A DNA stretch of 64,000 nucleotides from Berberis thunbergii (taxonomy: Eukaryota > Streptophyta > Magnoliopsida > Ranunculales > Berberidaceae). Position numbers and translations under genes: made by a program. The stretch spans positions 1 to 64,000 of the forward strand of contig QNQO01002086.1 of assembly GCA_003290165.1 (NCBI GenBank), read 5' to 3'. Under the pieces are notes generated by a model that was not told the origin of the DNA, searched no databases, and saw only the letters and a program-made list of their open reading frames with translations. This document shows positions 11,596 through 22,107 of this stretch, in pieces (position 1 is the stretch's first letter; every line of letters begins with the position of its first letter).

Positions 11596-12003
11596 ACCTG
11601 ATTAGCTAGATTTTGGTTATTGTTTAATGCCTTTTGATAATGTTCTACACGCTCCTTGTAGTGCAACCAGCCCGCTCTACTTCCAGGGATAAAAAGATAA
11701 AAAATCAAGACATTAAGAGGTCTTAATGATTTGGCAGATATTTTCATCTTTGTATTTATTACCTATTGACAAATACCTCAAGATTCATAAATATGCTTAA
11801 CTATCACCCTTAAAAAACCACCGAACAAATTTGATGACTATTATAGTACACATACAAATTGTGGGATGGTCAGGGACAGCTACAAGAGAACTTTTAAAAG
11901 CTGTTCAAAAAAAAAAAGGACTTCTTTTAAGAGACTTTTGTTACTTGTAAACTTTATTTCTCAATCATGAATTGGAGATGAAAACAAGGAAAATACGTTA
12001 AAC
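11596..12003. other. Intergenic spacer, nothing recognised
   Basis: AT-rich spacer ending with TAAAC (11999-12003), the left target duplication of the copia element. Confidence 0.6.
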
Positions 12004-12541
12004 TGTTCTGGAATGATATGGATGTCCTTTGGAATATTGCGGATGTGAGGTGGCATCATGTGAGGAATCCGATATTGTGAGGTGTCAAGTTCATATATAT
12101 TCATTGAGCAATTCTAAATGTCGAGGAAATAGGCGAGGAAATGGGCGAGGAAAGACACGTGGCGGGGTGGGGACCGTCCACCCAGCTCGAGATGCGCACA
12201 CTAAAATGATGACACGCATCTCAAACGGGGTGAACAGTCCCCACCCCACCACGTGTCTTTCCTCACCCATTTCCTCGCCTGTTTCCTCAACATTTAGAAA
12301 CTCTCATATTCATTTGATTTGCCTATAAGTAGGCTACGTTGTAAGATGTAGCATGAATGATTAAAACCTTTGTACTACGTGTGCGATCCAGAAAATAGAA
12401 AAGTGAATACATGATTATTTTCATTTTGAATTAGTTACTCTGATGTATAAATAAAAAAGCGAATACCTTTGTATAAATAGGCTATGTTGTAAGAGTGAAT
12501 TAGTTACTCTATGAATTTTTCATTTTCGTTTATTTTCAACA
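12004..12541 (+). repeat. 5' LTR of copia element
   Basis: It is 538 bases long against 260 for the 3' LTR. The extra length is a 200-bp MITE plus its 9-bp duplication (12106-12314), and a local duplication around GTATAAATAGGCTATGTTGTAAG and GAATTAGTTACTCT (about 12430-12510). TATAAATAGGC in this part is a likely LTR TATA box. Confidence 0.92.
12106..12305. mobile_element. 200-bp MITE with ~90-bp terminal inverted repeats (MULE-type)
   Basis: Almost the whole element is an inverted repeat. The left arm GAGCAATTCTAAATG..., with its repeated GGCGAGGAAA and GACACGTGG, pairs with the right arm, where only scattered transitions break the match. It is flanked by a perfect 9-bp direct repeat ATATTCATT (12097-12105 and 12306-12314). 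The uninterrupted site is seen in the copia 3' LTR near 26570-26582. Nine-base duplications with long inverted repeats point to the Mutator superfamily. Transcribed from either side, it would fold into a near-perfect hairpin. Confidence 0.92.
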
Positions 12542-12599
12542 CGTTATCAGCACGAAGCTCTGACCAATTGAGGGTACAAAGTTTCGATCAATTGAGTGA

Positions 12600-12830
12600 T
12601 ACATGATTATTATATTTCACTTTGATATAAGGGCATTTTGAGCACCTCCTTCTCTTTTATATTTCACACGAATGCCCTTATATATTTGAGCACTTCCTTC
12701 TCTTTTATATTTCACATGATAATTATATTTGTGTGAAATATTTGAATAATCATGTGAAATATATAAGGGCATTTGAGCACCTCCTCTTTTAGGTTGGGTA
12801 ATTTTCACCTCCTTCTCTTTTCCAAACTCT
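12600..12830. repeat. Direct and inverted short repeats in copia leader
   Basis: The segment GAGCACCTCCTTCTCTTTTATATTTCACA recurs in direct orientation (about 12638 and 12688), and parts of it (GTGAAATAT, ATAAGGGCATTTGAGCACC) recur between 12730 and 12785 in inverted or direct orientation. No open frame is supported. It probably belongs to the 5' untranslated part of the copia element. Confidence 0.7.
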
Positions 12831-13067
12831 TTATTTAAAAGAGTATAAAGGTAAATTATTCAAACTAGAGCTTATATTTTATTAAATTTTAAAGTGATTG
12901 TTTCCATGATATATATTACATCCAGTGGATATTGCCTCACAAAAAAACATTATTTCCATGACGGTATTTCTTGCTAAAAATTCAACTTTTGTTTAAATCT
13001 CAAATCCCTCAGTATCACACATGTGTTGCAATGAGTGATTCTTGCTGGCCTGGGCCCAGCTGCTTCA

Positions 13068-13113
13068 GGGGGGGGGGGGGGGTGAAGTGTACATTTGCCC
13101 CCCCCCCCCCCCC
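13068..13113. repeat. G15 tract facing a C16 tract
   Basis: Fifteen consecutive G (13068-13082) are followed after 15 bases by sixteen consecutive C (13098-13113). The second tract marks the start of the first 1.1-kb repeat unit, and C tracts recur at the start of units 2 and 3. The pair can form a hairpin or, on either strand, a G-quadruplex. Tract lengths may be affected by sequencing error. Confidence 0.85.
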
Positions 13114-15599
13114 AGGCAACAACCTCGCCCCTTTCCCAGGCCAGCTAGAATTGGGGGTGTTGCAATAGAGGTTAGAATAATAATAGTCTTTCACTTCAAC
13201 TCATGTGATATTTATTAGATACCATTGACAATGATACTGATAATTTGACAAATTATAAATTGGATTTCATCATGTATACACCACTCACATTAGGAGAAAA
13301 ATTCAACCCACCAGAATAACCAATAAGAGAGACCCAACATTGAGATAACAATTAATACCTCATCAGTTTCTTCCTTTTCTTCTCTTGACATTGATCATCT
13401 CAAAAATTTCCATATAAAGAAACAACGAATGGTGAACATGGCTAGCTAACAGCGTCGACTCTCATCTAGAGGTCTTTGAAGGCCGAACTCCAGCTCACTA
13501 TAGGCAGAATAGCCAGGTTTCGAAAAGTCAAAAACCACGCCAAACTCATCGGCACTAGTGCCCTCGTATACCTATGCGTTGTGCTCAAGTACCTTGTTGG
13601 TGAAGTTCTCGAGCTTGCTCATGGTTTCAAATTGATTAGTTTGTCATCAAACTATTAGAGTATTTTTATTAAATAACGTTCAATTTGTAGGCCTCTTTAC
13701 TAGGACTAACCGCAAATATCCCCAGCATGTTTATCTGTAGCAGCTCCCACCTCTTTGTATTGTTTATATTCTTCATTGGTTTATCTTAAACCCCATCACC
13801 TTTGTTGAAAATTGGGTAAAGAGACCTGACATAGAAAGTTAGGAAAATTAGCATGCTAAACATCAGACTATATGCAAGAGACCAACCTGTCTTTGAAACA
13901 ATGAGTTTTTCCTAGTGGTTTTGAGAAATGAAGCCAATATAAAATAAAAATATGGATGGGAAGTTAAGTGGTACTAAATTAAGTTTATTTAGCTGATATA
14001 GGTAGGTGTGCCCATGTGTTCTTACTGACGGGGGGGTTAAATGTTGTATTGTATGCCTTCAATGTTGTTTTTGGTTTCCTAGGTGGAATTCCTTCCTACC
14101 CGTGGTAACTTTAATTCATCAAATTACAAGTATTAGTATTTCTTATAACCACTTTGATGTCAGACATGAATCTTTTAACAAGTATTGCTACTTCGAGTAG
14201 GTAAACATTAAAGCTAGAATTGCCCCCCCCCCTCCCAGGCAACAACCTCGTCCCTTTCCCAGGCCAGCTAGAATTGGGGGTGTTGCAATAGAGGTTAGAA
14301 TAATAATAGAGTCTTTCACTTCAACTCATGTGATATTTATTAGATACCATTGATAGTGATACTGATAATTTGACAAATTATAAGTTAGATTTCATCATGT
14401 ATACACCACTCACATTAGGAGAAAAATTCAACCCACCAGAATAACCAATAAGAGAAAGACCCAACACTGAGATAACAATTAATACCTCATCGGTTTCTTC
14501 CTTTTCTTCTCTTGACATTGATCATCTCAAAAATTTCCATATAAAGAAACAACGAACGTTGAACATGGCTAGCTAACGGCGTCGACTCTCATCTAGAGGT
14601 CTTTTAAGGCCAAACTCCATCTCACTATAGGCAGAATAGCCAGGTTTCTCAAAGTCGAAAACCACGCCAAACTCATCGGCACTAGCGCCCTCGTATACCT
14701 ATGCGTTGTGCTCAATTACCTTGTTGGTGAAGTTCTCGAGCTTGCTCATGGTTTCAAATTAGTTAGTTTGTCATCAAATTATTAGAGTATTTTTATTAAA
14801 TAACGTTCAATTTGTAGGCCTCTTTACTAGGACTAACCTCAAATATCTCCAGCATGTTTATCTATAGCAGCTCCCACCTCTTTGTATTGTTTATATTCTT
14901 CATTGGTTTATCTTAAACCCCATCACCTTTGTTGAAAATTGGGTAAAGTGACCTGACATAGAAAGTTAGAAAAATTAGCATGCTAAACATCAGACTATAT
15001 GCAAGAGACCAACCTGTCTTTGAAACAATGAGTTTTTCATAGTGGTTTTGAGAAATGAAGCCAATATAAAATAAAAATATGGATGGGAAGTTAAGTGGTA
15101 CTAAATTAAGTTTATTTAGCTGATATAGGTAGGTGTCACTACTACAAATATAGGCTTGCATAGCGCTTAAAAATAGGCTTAGATAGCGCTTTTTAGCGCT
15201 ATCTAAGCTACCGCTATGGTAGCTTAGATAGCGCTCAAAAAAGCGCTATGCAAGGCGCGTACTTGAATAGCGCTTCGTTAGATAGCGCTATGTAAGCGCT
15301 AATTTTTTTTTTTAAATTAGCTTGCATAGCGCTTTTATGAGCGCTATTTAATTTTGTTGATTTTTTTTAATTTTTTTTAATTTTTTTTTTTTTGATTTTT
15401 TTTTTTGATTTTTTTTAATTAGCTTCTAAAGCGCTATTTAATTTTGGTGAATTTTTTTATTAACTACCATATAATATTTTTTATATAATATTTAATATAA
15501 TAATGACAACGTTCAATCAATCAATAAAGACACAACATGATAACTAACTGTTTCTCATTCATTCAAAATATAATTTAAGCATTCATAGAAAATTGTTAA

Positions 15600-15760
15600 T
15601 ATGCTATCATATATATACACCAGCTTTTTTGGCCACGAAATGAAATGGCCAACAGCTTCTCCTACAGTCCTAACTTCGTCTGTACATTGCGGCACCGCTG
15701 AATGTTTCTCAGATTCTACCGCCACTTCAAATTGTATCCTCGCATAACCTGAAATTGCAT
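15600..15760 (-). pseudogene. Possible CACTA-associated protein fragment (DUF8039-like)
   Basis: The minus-strand reading gives ARIQFEVAVESE, then AVPQCTDEVRTVGEAVGHFI and SWPKKLV. The pattern P-x-x-TDE-x-x-TVGEA-x-G-x-FI-x-WP-x-x-LV resembles a domain common in the second gene of plant CACTA elements, which I believe is DUF8039. Only this segment remains. The assignment is from memory of the motif and could be wrong. Confidence 0.45.
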
Positions 15761-15831
15761 CATGGCATTGTATAAGTATAACAACACACACACACTAAGT
15801 CGGTATATAAATCTTAACCTGAAATACAAGG

Positions 15832-15987
15832 ACACACCTATTACTGCTACTATATATATGCAAACCACTGCCAAACACAAAGGGTTTTGTATCAGTAAGA
15901 TAAATGTAAATGACTAAAGGTCCAACTATATTTCTTGATAGCATCCTTCTCAACTAATATATATATATAGTAGCAGTAATAGGTGTG
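15832..15987. repeat. Inverted repeat, ~27-bp arms
   Basis: CACACCTATTACTGCTACTA (from 15834) is repeated in inverted orientation as TAGTAGCAGTAATAGGTGTG (to 15987), each extended by a TATATATA run, with a loop of about 95 bases. This could be a small MITE or foldback inserted in the captured CURT1-like sequence. Confidence 0.8.
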
Positions 15988-15997
15988 GAACTTACCC

Positions 15998-16058
15998 CAG
16001 AATAACCAATTCCAACGAGCTCAAGAACTCCGGGAACTAAAGGAAACCTATTAATGGC
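15998..16058 (-). pseudogene. Captured exon of a CURT1/CAAD-type thylakoid curvature protein
   Basis: On the minus strand the exon reads AINRFPLVPGVLELVGIGYS(G). It is bounded by a CAG acceptor and a GTAAGT donor. The motif P-x-x-P-x-x-LELVGIGYSGWF belongs to the CAAD domain of CURVATURE THYLAKOID 1 proteins, which bend grana margins in chloroplasts. It is one exon only, separated from the helicase exons upstream on the same strand, so at least two genes contributed. Confidence 0.7.
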
Positions 16059-16379
16059 CTGCAGAAACAGAATGCACAAATTAAACTTTCGTTCAATAAA
16101 TATCATACAAGCTATCAATAACTCTTAAGCTCGCATATAACAGATATAACAGCCAATTCAAGAGATATCCAGTTAATTTTTTCTATTATAGTTTCTTCCA
16201 AAAAAAAGGATGATATCCAGTTAAAATATTGTGTTTCATGGAACAAAAACTCACTCGTATATGAAGGCATGCATGTGCATGTGTGTCAAATAACGGTGAG
16301 GCTTCTATTAAGATTTAAGCAACACCATTTTTTCTTAACGAAAAGGCCAAATTAAATTTACTTACTCAAGCAGCAAAAT

Positions 16380-17325
16380 CTGTTGCAATAAGAAAGTCCA
16401 CTTCCTGCTTTCTGAAAAGCTCCAAAGCCTATAAAAACGATGAGATAGCTTAGTAGAACAGAATTACAAGAATACAACGCCAAATAGGCTATCCCAATGA
16501 CGCATGCCCCAAATGAAAATCAATATTAAAACTACAATAAAATCAAGATAGTTGTGTGAAAAAAGAATTCTTCAGCAAACATCATTTTAACATATTCTTT
16601 TCTATTCTTGTGAATGTGCTCATCAGAAGGGAGACAGATCGGGAATCCCAACAGACAAATTAACTCCATAACATCAATACTTGAAACTAGATAATTCTAG
16701 AAACTATGTTCACCATAAAAATGTGGCATATAAGTTGATTATATGATAAGGATACTTACATCCAAACGCTGAACTTGAGTAAGATTGCCATGAAGCTCAG
16801 CAGCTTTGAAACCAGCTAATCCAAACAAAATTTTTAATCTATGTGCAGCTTGTTTTGTTCCACTGCACATTAAATCAAAAGCATACTGTCAGAATTTGAA
16901 TGAGTTGGTAGCTAAAATACACAATAAATGAATAAAGAAATTCTATTGGCTGCTTGCATAAATTCATTAGGACAATGTTTTCTTTGGAAGAAAATAATTA
17001 ATAGGTTGGATGATCAGACATCAATAACTACACTTATAGTAGTCTAATTCCATGAAGCCTGATTAGCACCCGTCTATTCAAGATCATGTTATCCAATCAT
17101 ATATATTTTCTCAACTATATTAGGCATTAGTCCATTGCTAACAGATTAAAGCATGAGCATTTAAACTGAACATGCTACTTGGGAAACATAAAAAAAAGAC
17201 AATAAAATGTTGAACTTTTGGAATCAAACCTAAAGATAATCACTCTAGAAGTGAATGTCCTGGAAAACAATGCAAGCAGAACCGCCTCCTGATTTACTTC
17301 ACGCATCCGGCGTATCCTAACTACC
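16380..17325 (-). pseudogene. Captured DEAD-box RNA helicase (RH28/DDX27-like) exons
   Basis: Three minus-strand exons in the right order encode the helicase C-terminal RecA domain. About 17325-17240 reads RRMREVNQEAVLLALFSRTF and SRVIIF. About 16862-16770 reads GTKQAAHRLKILFGLAGFKA, then AELHGNLTQVQRL. About 16432-16385 reads ALELFRKQEVDFLIATD before a stop where family members have VAARGLD. The sequence is characteristic of the plant RH28 / DDX27 branch, nucleolar helicases of large-subunit ribosome assembly. The introns are still present, so capture was at the DNA level. The N-terminal ATPase domain is missing. Confidence 0.85.
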
Positions 17326-17808
17326 CTGCATGAAAGCAATAATATGTGGAAACAGTTGGATCAACTTTATCTGAAATAGAAATACAGGAGGATAGTCACA
17401 ATGATGATATATAAAAGCATAATACATGGAGGGTAGAGGCCAAGTTAATATGACATCTGCTCCCAGGGGATGACACTTCTTGGGGCTTATAGGACATGTG
17501 AAGATCTCACTGTTAGAATGAGATCATCCTTGCAAATATCAACTTATTCACAGACATACTACAAAGGGATACATGTTAAATGAGAAAGTGGGGTCCTTAG
17601 GAAAAAGAGCTCTGCTCTGTGGCGATTTGAGGGGTACTACTGGAATTTTTTTCTCAATTGAATCCTTTCAATCTTAACCGTTCCAAGAGTTTGGGAAACA
17701 ATATCCACCATTGAACAATTAAAACCTAGAGCAGCCGCCGTATATTTATTTGTTTCCTTTTAATAATCTACTTTAATTGATTGCAGAAGTTCCTAACTGA
17801 GGGAAAAG

Positions 17809-18325
17809 ATGAAAACAGGCAATTTGCTTATAGTTGTTCTGCTGAATGTAGTTTTCTTAGCAGTTGTAAGTCCTAATTATTTATCTGTATTTACTTTTCA
17901 TAATATTCTTAGTGTTTAGCTTTTTGTAATATTGTTACTTCGTATATAATATACTATATATAAGTTATAATTGCTTTTATTAATTTTTGATGAATTGCTT
18001 ATTCTTCCGCTGCAATGCTAGATTTCTGCTGTTCCCCAAACCTGTCCAGCTAATCTTGATGGTGGTTGTAAAGATTCCGATGAATGGGAAGAGGAATTCT
18101 TCCCTGGTATCCCTAAAATCAAGTATGAGGTACTATATTCGGATCCATTTGTGCAAAAACAGTTCAAGAATATAACTGAGTATTTTCCACATGTTAAACT
18201 TTGTAGATAGTATCAAATTTTTATGATTTTTTTTTCTTTTACTTATTCAGGGACCTACTAGCAAGAATCCACTTTCATACAAATGGTACAATCCTGACGA
18301 AGTGATTCTTGGGAAAAAGATGAAG
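17809..18325 (+). pseudogene. XYLA: Captured first three exons of plant xylose isomerase
   Basis: Exon 1 (17809-17865) encodes a signal-like start, MKTGNLLIVVLLNVVFL. Exon 2 (18022-18129) encodes TCPANLDGGCKDSDEWEEEF and FPGIPKIKYE. Exon 3 (18251-18325) encodes GPTSKNPLSYKWYNPDEVI and LGKKMK. Donors (GTAAGT, GTACTA, GTTTGT) and acceptors (TAG, CAG) are all visible. This is the N-terminus of plant xylose isomerase, which interconverts D-xylose and D-xylulose. The catalytic barrel is absent, so the fragment is inactive. It is on the strand opposite the helicase and CNOT10 pieces. The frame is intact across all three exons, suggesting recent capture. Confidence 0.88.
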
Positions 18326-18879
18326 GTTTGTATCAATGTTTTCATACAAATTTTACAAAAATTCATCACACCGTGTGATAAAACAGAAAATTAGTATGAA
18401 ATACACACCTTGGAATTCTTGCACAAGTTTCTGAAGCACATGCAATTAAATTCAGCTTCCCACACCAAGAAACAGCACTGAAAATTACACATGTAACCTT
18501 TCAGTCACCAACTCACATAACGAAAATAGCCAACAATTCCTAAATGGATTTTAGATTGAATAAATAAATAATGAAAAAAATAGTCTGATTAAAGCTTAGG
18601 GCATTAGCAGAAAACCCCAACTCTGTCTACAATTCCAACGGAGCACCAAATTGAGGTCAAAATTCACTCGAACTTCATCGATATCCTTGTAGGTCTTACA
18701 ATTCAGCCAACTGTAAGACAAACTCTTGTTTTGAAGCAAACCCATTGCAATGCTTACAAAACTGATCACTTAAGCCAACTGGGAACACCATAATTCAACT
18801 AAAACAGACCCAAATTGCTTCACGTTAAACTCCAAAGACCCCAAAATTAATCAAATTAAACAAAGCATGACGAAGGGGT

Positions 18880-19110
18880 GTGACCTGAAATTTCTACGAA
18901 GACCTGGAACGCTCATCTTGTGCTTACGATTGGAGGGGGGTTGTTTGAGACTGATACGAAACACAGTTGCAGGACACACTGAGGGCTCCTCCGCTGAATC
19001 ATCTTTCATGGATACAGCTTCTTCTTCTTCCGCTTCCTCCTCTTTGATGGATGATACCTTGGAGCAAAACTCGAAAGAGCCAAAGCTCGAAAGCGAGAGA
19101 GAGTGAGAGC
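18880..19110 (-). pseudogene. Probable captured 5' exon, unidentified
   Basis: The minus-strand frame contains MKDDSAEEPSVCPATV and SVPGLRRNFRS after a CT-rich leader (19090-19200 on plus is GAGAGA-rich). The layout looks like a 5' UTR plus first coding exon of a plant gene, but I do not recognise the protein. A GT donor near 18885 on the minus strand is plausible. It may belong with none of the neighbouring fragments. Confidence 0.35.
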
Positions 19111-19399
19111 GGTGGAGTGAGGGAGGCAGGGGGAGCAATGGAGAGAGTGAGAGCAATGGAGATAGGGAGCAGGGCGAGAGAGAGGGAGGGAGTTTGTCAT
19201 TTTAAGAATAAATCAAGCACAAACTTGTCCTCTGTCAGCCAATAACAGTTTAATGCAGTCAACCAAACTATGACCTAATGATGCATTTTTAGTGGGAAGT
19301 GGGAGGCAAGGGTGAGTAATCCTGGATATCCTAATTTACCATTTTGATTGGAGTTGTGCTAAAAATCATTTTGGTAGGTATTTTCAATTCTACGACAAA

Positions 19400-19860
19400 T
19401 TGTCCCTCCAAGAAATATCTGTGGCCCAGTAACATCAAACGCCATGGATGAATCATTCTTAGTAAGTTCAACCTCACGGAATTGTACAAACAGCAAAAGC
19501 CAAACAAAATTTTTCTTTTGTTTCCTGGCCCTCACTTTACTGGAAACAATGTTATTAAAACAAAAAATTACCTGCAGAGAAGAAATCGTTTCAGCTGCTT
19601 TGCCTCTATCAGAAAATGCATCAGCAAGTTGGGCTTCCAAGCTTTCTATATGCTATAGAAAAAATCATATCATATCATAACCCAAAAGGTAATGCCAAAA
19701 CTGAATTACTGGCTCCCACATGTTTTTTAAAATTTAAGAATAACAGATACACATCTCACAATCTTCTGTTTACCTTTTGATATTTAGAAGAAAGCTCTGC
19801 AATTGAAGCTAGCCTTTTCTCTTCGGCAGTTTGCAACAACCCTTTTGTTTCTCCTAACAT
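19400..19860 (-). pseudogene. Captured exons of a coiled-coil protein, unidentified
   Basis: Minus-strand exons read MLGETKGLLQTAEEKRLASI then AELSSKYQK (19860-19786), HIESLEAQLADAFSDRGKAA then ETISSLQ (19652-19570), and FREVELTKNDSSMAFDVTG (about 19490-19430). Heptad-like Leu spacing marks a coiled coil, and GTAAAC and GTAATT donors follow the first two. I cannot place the parent gene with confidence. These pieces share the strand of CNOT10 exon 1 just upstream, so a fused transcript is possible. Confidence 0.55.
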
Positions 19861-19945
19861 CTGAGGAAAGTTGAGTACCACAAGGATATAAAAAAATGTG
19901 CATATATAAAATAAGACTTCATAAAAAATAATTTCCCATCTATTG

Positions 19946-20106
19946 GATGAACATTCCCCGAACCTCTTAGACTGGAACAATAGAGCAGCTTCTTTAGCAA
20001 GGCCGGCGGTGACAGAGATAAGCCCATCTTCATCACCTCCTCCGGAAGAAGACCCCCCATCTCTAGCAGAAGAAGAACCCGAAGACACCAAATCTCGCGA
20101 ATCCAT
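19946..20106 (-). pseudogene. Captured first exon of CCR4-NOT subunit 10 (CNOT10-like)
   Basis: From the Met at 20106 the frame reads MDSRDLVSSGSSSARDGG, a Gly/Ser linker, then GLISVTAGLAKEAALLFQSK and RFGEC. Plant CNOT10 proteins start MDSRD, then a low-complexity stretch, then an SVTA-LAKDAALHFQS-RF-EC segment that begins the TPR region. CNOT10 is a scaffold subunit of the CCR4-NOT mRNA deadenylase. Only exon 1 is present. A purine-rich leader with the original 5' UTR character lies upstream (20110-20400). Confidence 0.75.
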
Positions 20107-22107
20107 CCTATTCTTCCTCTTCTTCTTCAGATCGAACCAATTCAGATCGATAGTAAACGACTGGAGAAACCAAAAGAAACAAACACCCAAAAAAGAAAAA
20201 AGAAAAAAACCCTCGTTGAAATCTCAGTTGGGGAAGCAAGTCGACTGACTCAAAGGGGGTCTGAGTGCTATCCAAGTTGGTTCAAAGCCCTAACTAAGGA
20301 TTTGGATTGCATTGAAGAGTGATTTCTTCTTCTCAGTCTCTGGGATGGGCTCTCAGATTGCAGAGAGAGAGAGGGAGAGAGAAAGGGAAAGAGACGAAGA
20401 CGAGAACTTTAAAATGAGAAAAAATGAAAAAATGAGGGTTTGTGATTTTAACCGTCCGATCGTATCAAGATCTGAAAAAATGAGATTTAATTTGATATTG
20501 GATTAAAATCGAAGCGCTATCCTAAATGTAAGTAGCATAGCGCTTCCAAAGCGCTATGGTAGCTTTGGTAACGTTTTTTCTCATAGCGTTTTTTAAAGCG
20601 CTATTTAAGACATAACTAAGATAGCGCCTAATTGAAAAAAAAAATTAAAAGCGCTATTGTAGCGTTTTTTTTTTTTTTTTTTTTTTAAAGACAAATAAGC
20701 GCTATCCTAGTGCCCACTTGGATAGCTCTTTAAAAAAGCGCTATCTAAGTGGCGTTACCTAAGCTAATATTTGTAGTAGTGTGTGCCCATGTGTTCTTGC
20801 TGACAGGGGTGTTAAATGTTGTATTGTATGCCATCAATGTTCTTTTTGGTTTCCTAGATGGAATTCCTTCCTACCCGTGGTAACTTTAATTCATCAAATT
20901 ACAAGTATTAGTATTTCTTATAACCACTTTGATGTCAGACATGAATCTTTTAACAAGTATTGCTACTTCGAATAGGTAAACATTAAAGCTAGAATTGCCC
21001 CCCCCCCCCCCCACGGCAACAACCTCACCCCTTTCCCAGGCCAGCTAGAATTGGGGGTGTTGCAATAGAGGTTAGAATAATAATAGAGTCTTTCACTTCA
21101 ACTCATGTGATATTTATTAGATACCATTGACAGTGATACTGATAATTTGACAAATTATAAGTTGGATTTCATCATGTATACACCACTCACATTAGGAGAA
21201 AAATTCAACCCACCAGAATAACCAATAAGAGAAAGACCCAACACTGAGATAACAATTAATACCTCATCGGTTTCTTCCTTTTCTTCTCTTGACATTGATC
21301 ATCTCAAAAATTTCCATATAAAGAAACAAGGAACGGTGAACATGGCTAGCTAACGGCATCGACTCTCATCTAGAGGTCTTTTAAGGCCGAACTCCAGCTC
21401 ACTATAGGCAGAATAGCCAGGTTTCTCAAAGTCGAAAACCACGCCAAACTAATCGGCACTAGCGCCCTCGTATACCTATGCGTTGTGATCAAGTACCTTG
21501 TTGGTGAAGTTCTCGAGCTTGCTCATGGTTTCAAATTAATTAGTTTGTCATCAAACTATTAGATTATTTTTATTAAATAACGTTCAATTTGTAGGCCTCT
21601 TTACTAGGGCTTACCTCAAATATCTCCAACATGTTTATTTGTAGCAGCTCCCACCTCTTTGTATTGTTTATATTCTTCATTGGTTTATCTTAAACCCCAT
21701 CACCTTTGTTGAAAATTGGGTAAAGAGACCTGACATAGAAAGTTAGGAAAATTAGCATGCTAAACATCAGACTATATGCAGGAGACCAACCTGTCTTTGA
21801 AACAATGAGTTTTTCCTAGTGGTTTTGAGAAATGAAGCCAATATAAAATAAAAATATGGATGGGAAGTTAAGTGGTACTAAATTAAGTTTATTTAGCTGA
21901 TATAGGTAGGTGTGCCCATGTGTTCTTACTGACGGGGGTGTTAAATGTTGTATTGTATGCCATCAATGTTGTTTTTGGTTTCCTAGGTGGAATTCCTTCC
22001 TACCCGTGGCAACTTTAATTCATCAAATTACAAGTATTAGTATTTCTTATAACCACTTTGATGTCAGACATGAATCTTTTAACAAGTATTGCTACTTCGA
22101 GTAGGTA

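Larger units (their letters stand above)
15137..20781. mobile_element. 5.6-kb CACTA transposon carrying host gene fragments
   Basis: The left end CACTACTACAAATAT (15137-15151) is matched by its exact reverse complement at 20767-20781. The 3-bp target duplication TGT is at 15134-15136 and 20782-20784. The empty site GGTAGGTGTGCCCATG is preserved in repeat units 1 and 3, which confirms both ends. Subterminal regions (15150-15440 and 20500-20766) are full of AGCGCTAT repeats in both orientations. I see no TNP2-type transposase. A possible TnpA-like fragment is at 15600-15760. Pieces of CURT1, an RH28-type helicase, xylose isomerase, CNOT10 and an unidentified coiled-coil protein lie inside, on both strands. 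Confidence 0.95.
13098..22107. repeat. Triplicated 1.1-kb tandem unit
   Basis: Three head-to-tail copies each start at a C tract followed by GGCAACAACCTC: unit 1 at 13098-14222, unit 2 at 14223-20997 (interrupted by a 5.6-kb CACTA element), and unit 3 at 20998-22107. Without the insert, unit 2 is about 1,127 bases, matching unit 1. All three share the same landmarks in order, for example GGCTAGCTAAC, GTAGCAGCTCCCACC and GATATAGGTAGGTGTGC. On the minus strand part of each unit gives MSKLENFTNKVLEHNA, a stop, then DEFGVVFDFRNLAILP. This may be a decayed gene fragment I cannot identify. The array lies inside the copia element, so it was gained or expanded there. Confidence 0.93.

Noticed and set aside
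13098..22107. Centromeric satellite array
   Set aside because: Only three units of 1.1 kb, embedded in a copia element and not extended at either side.
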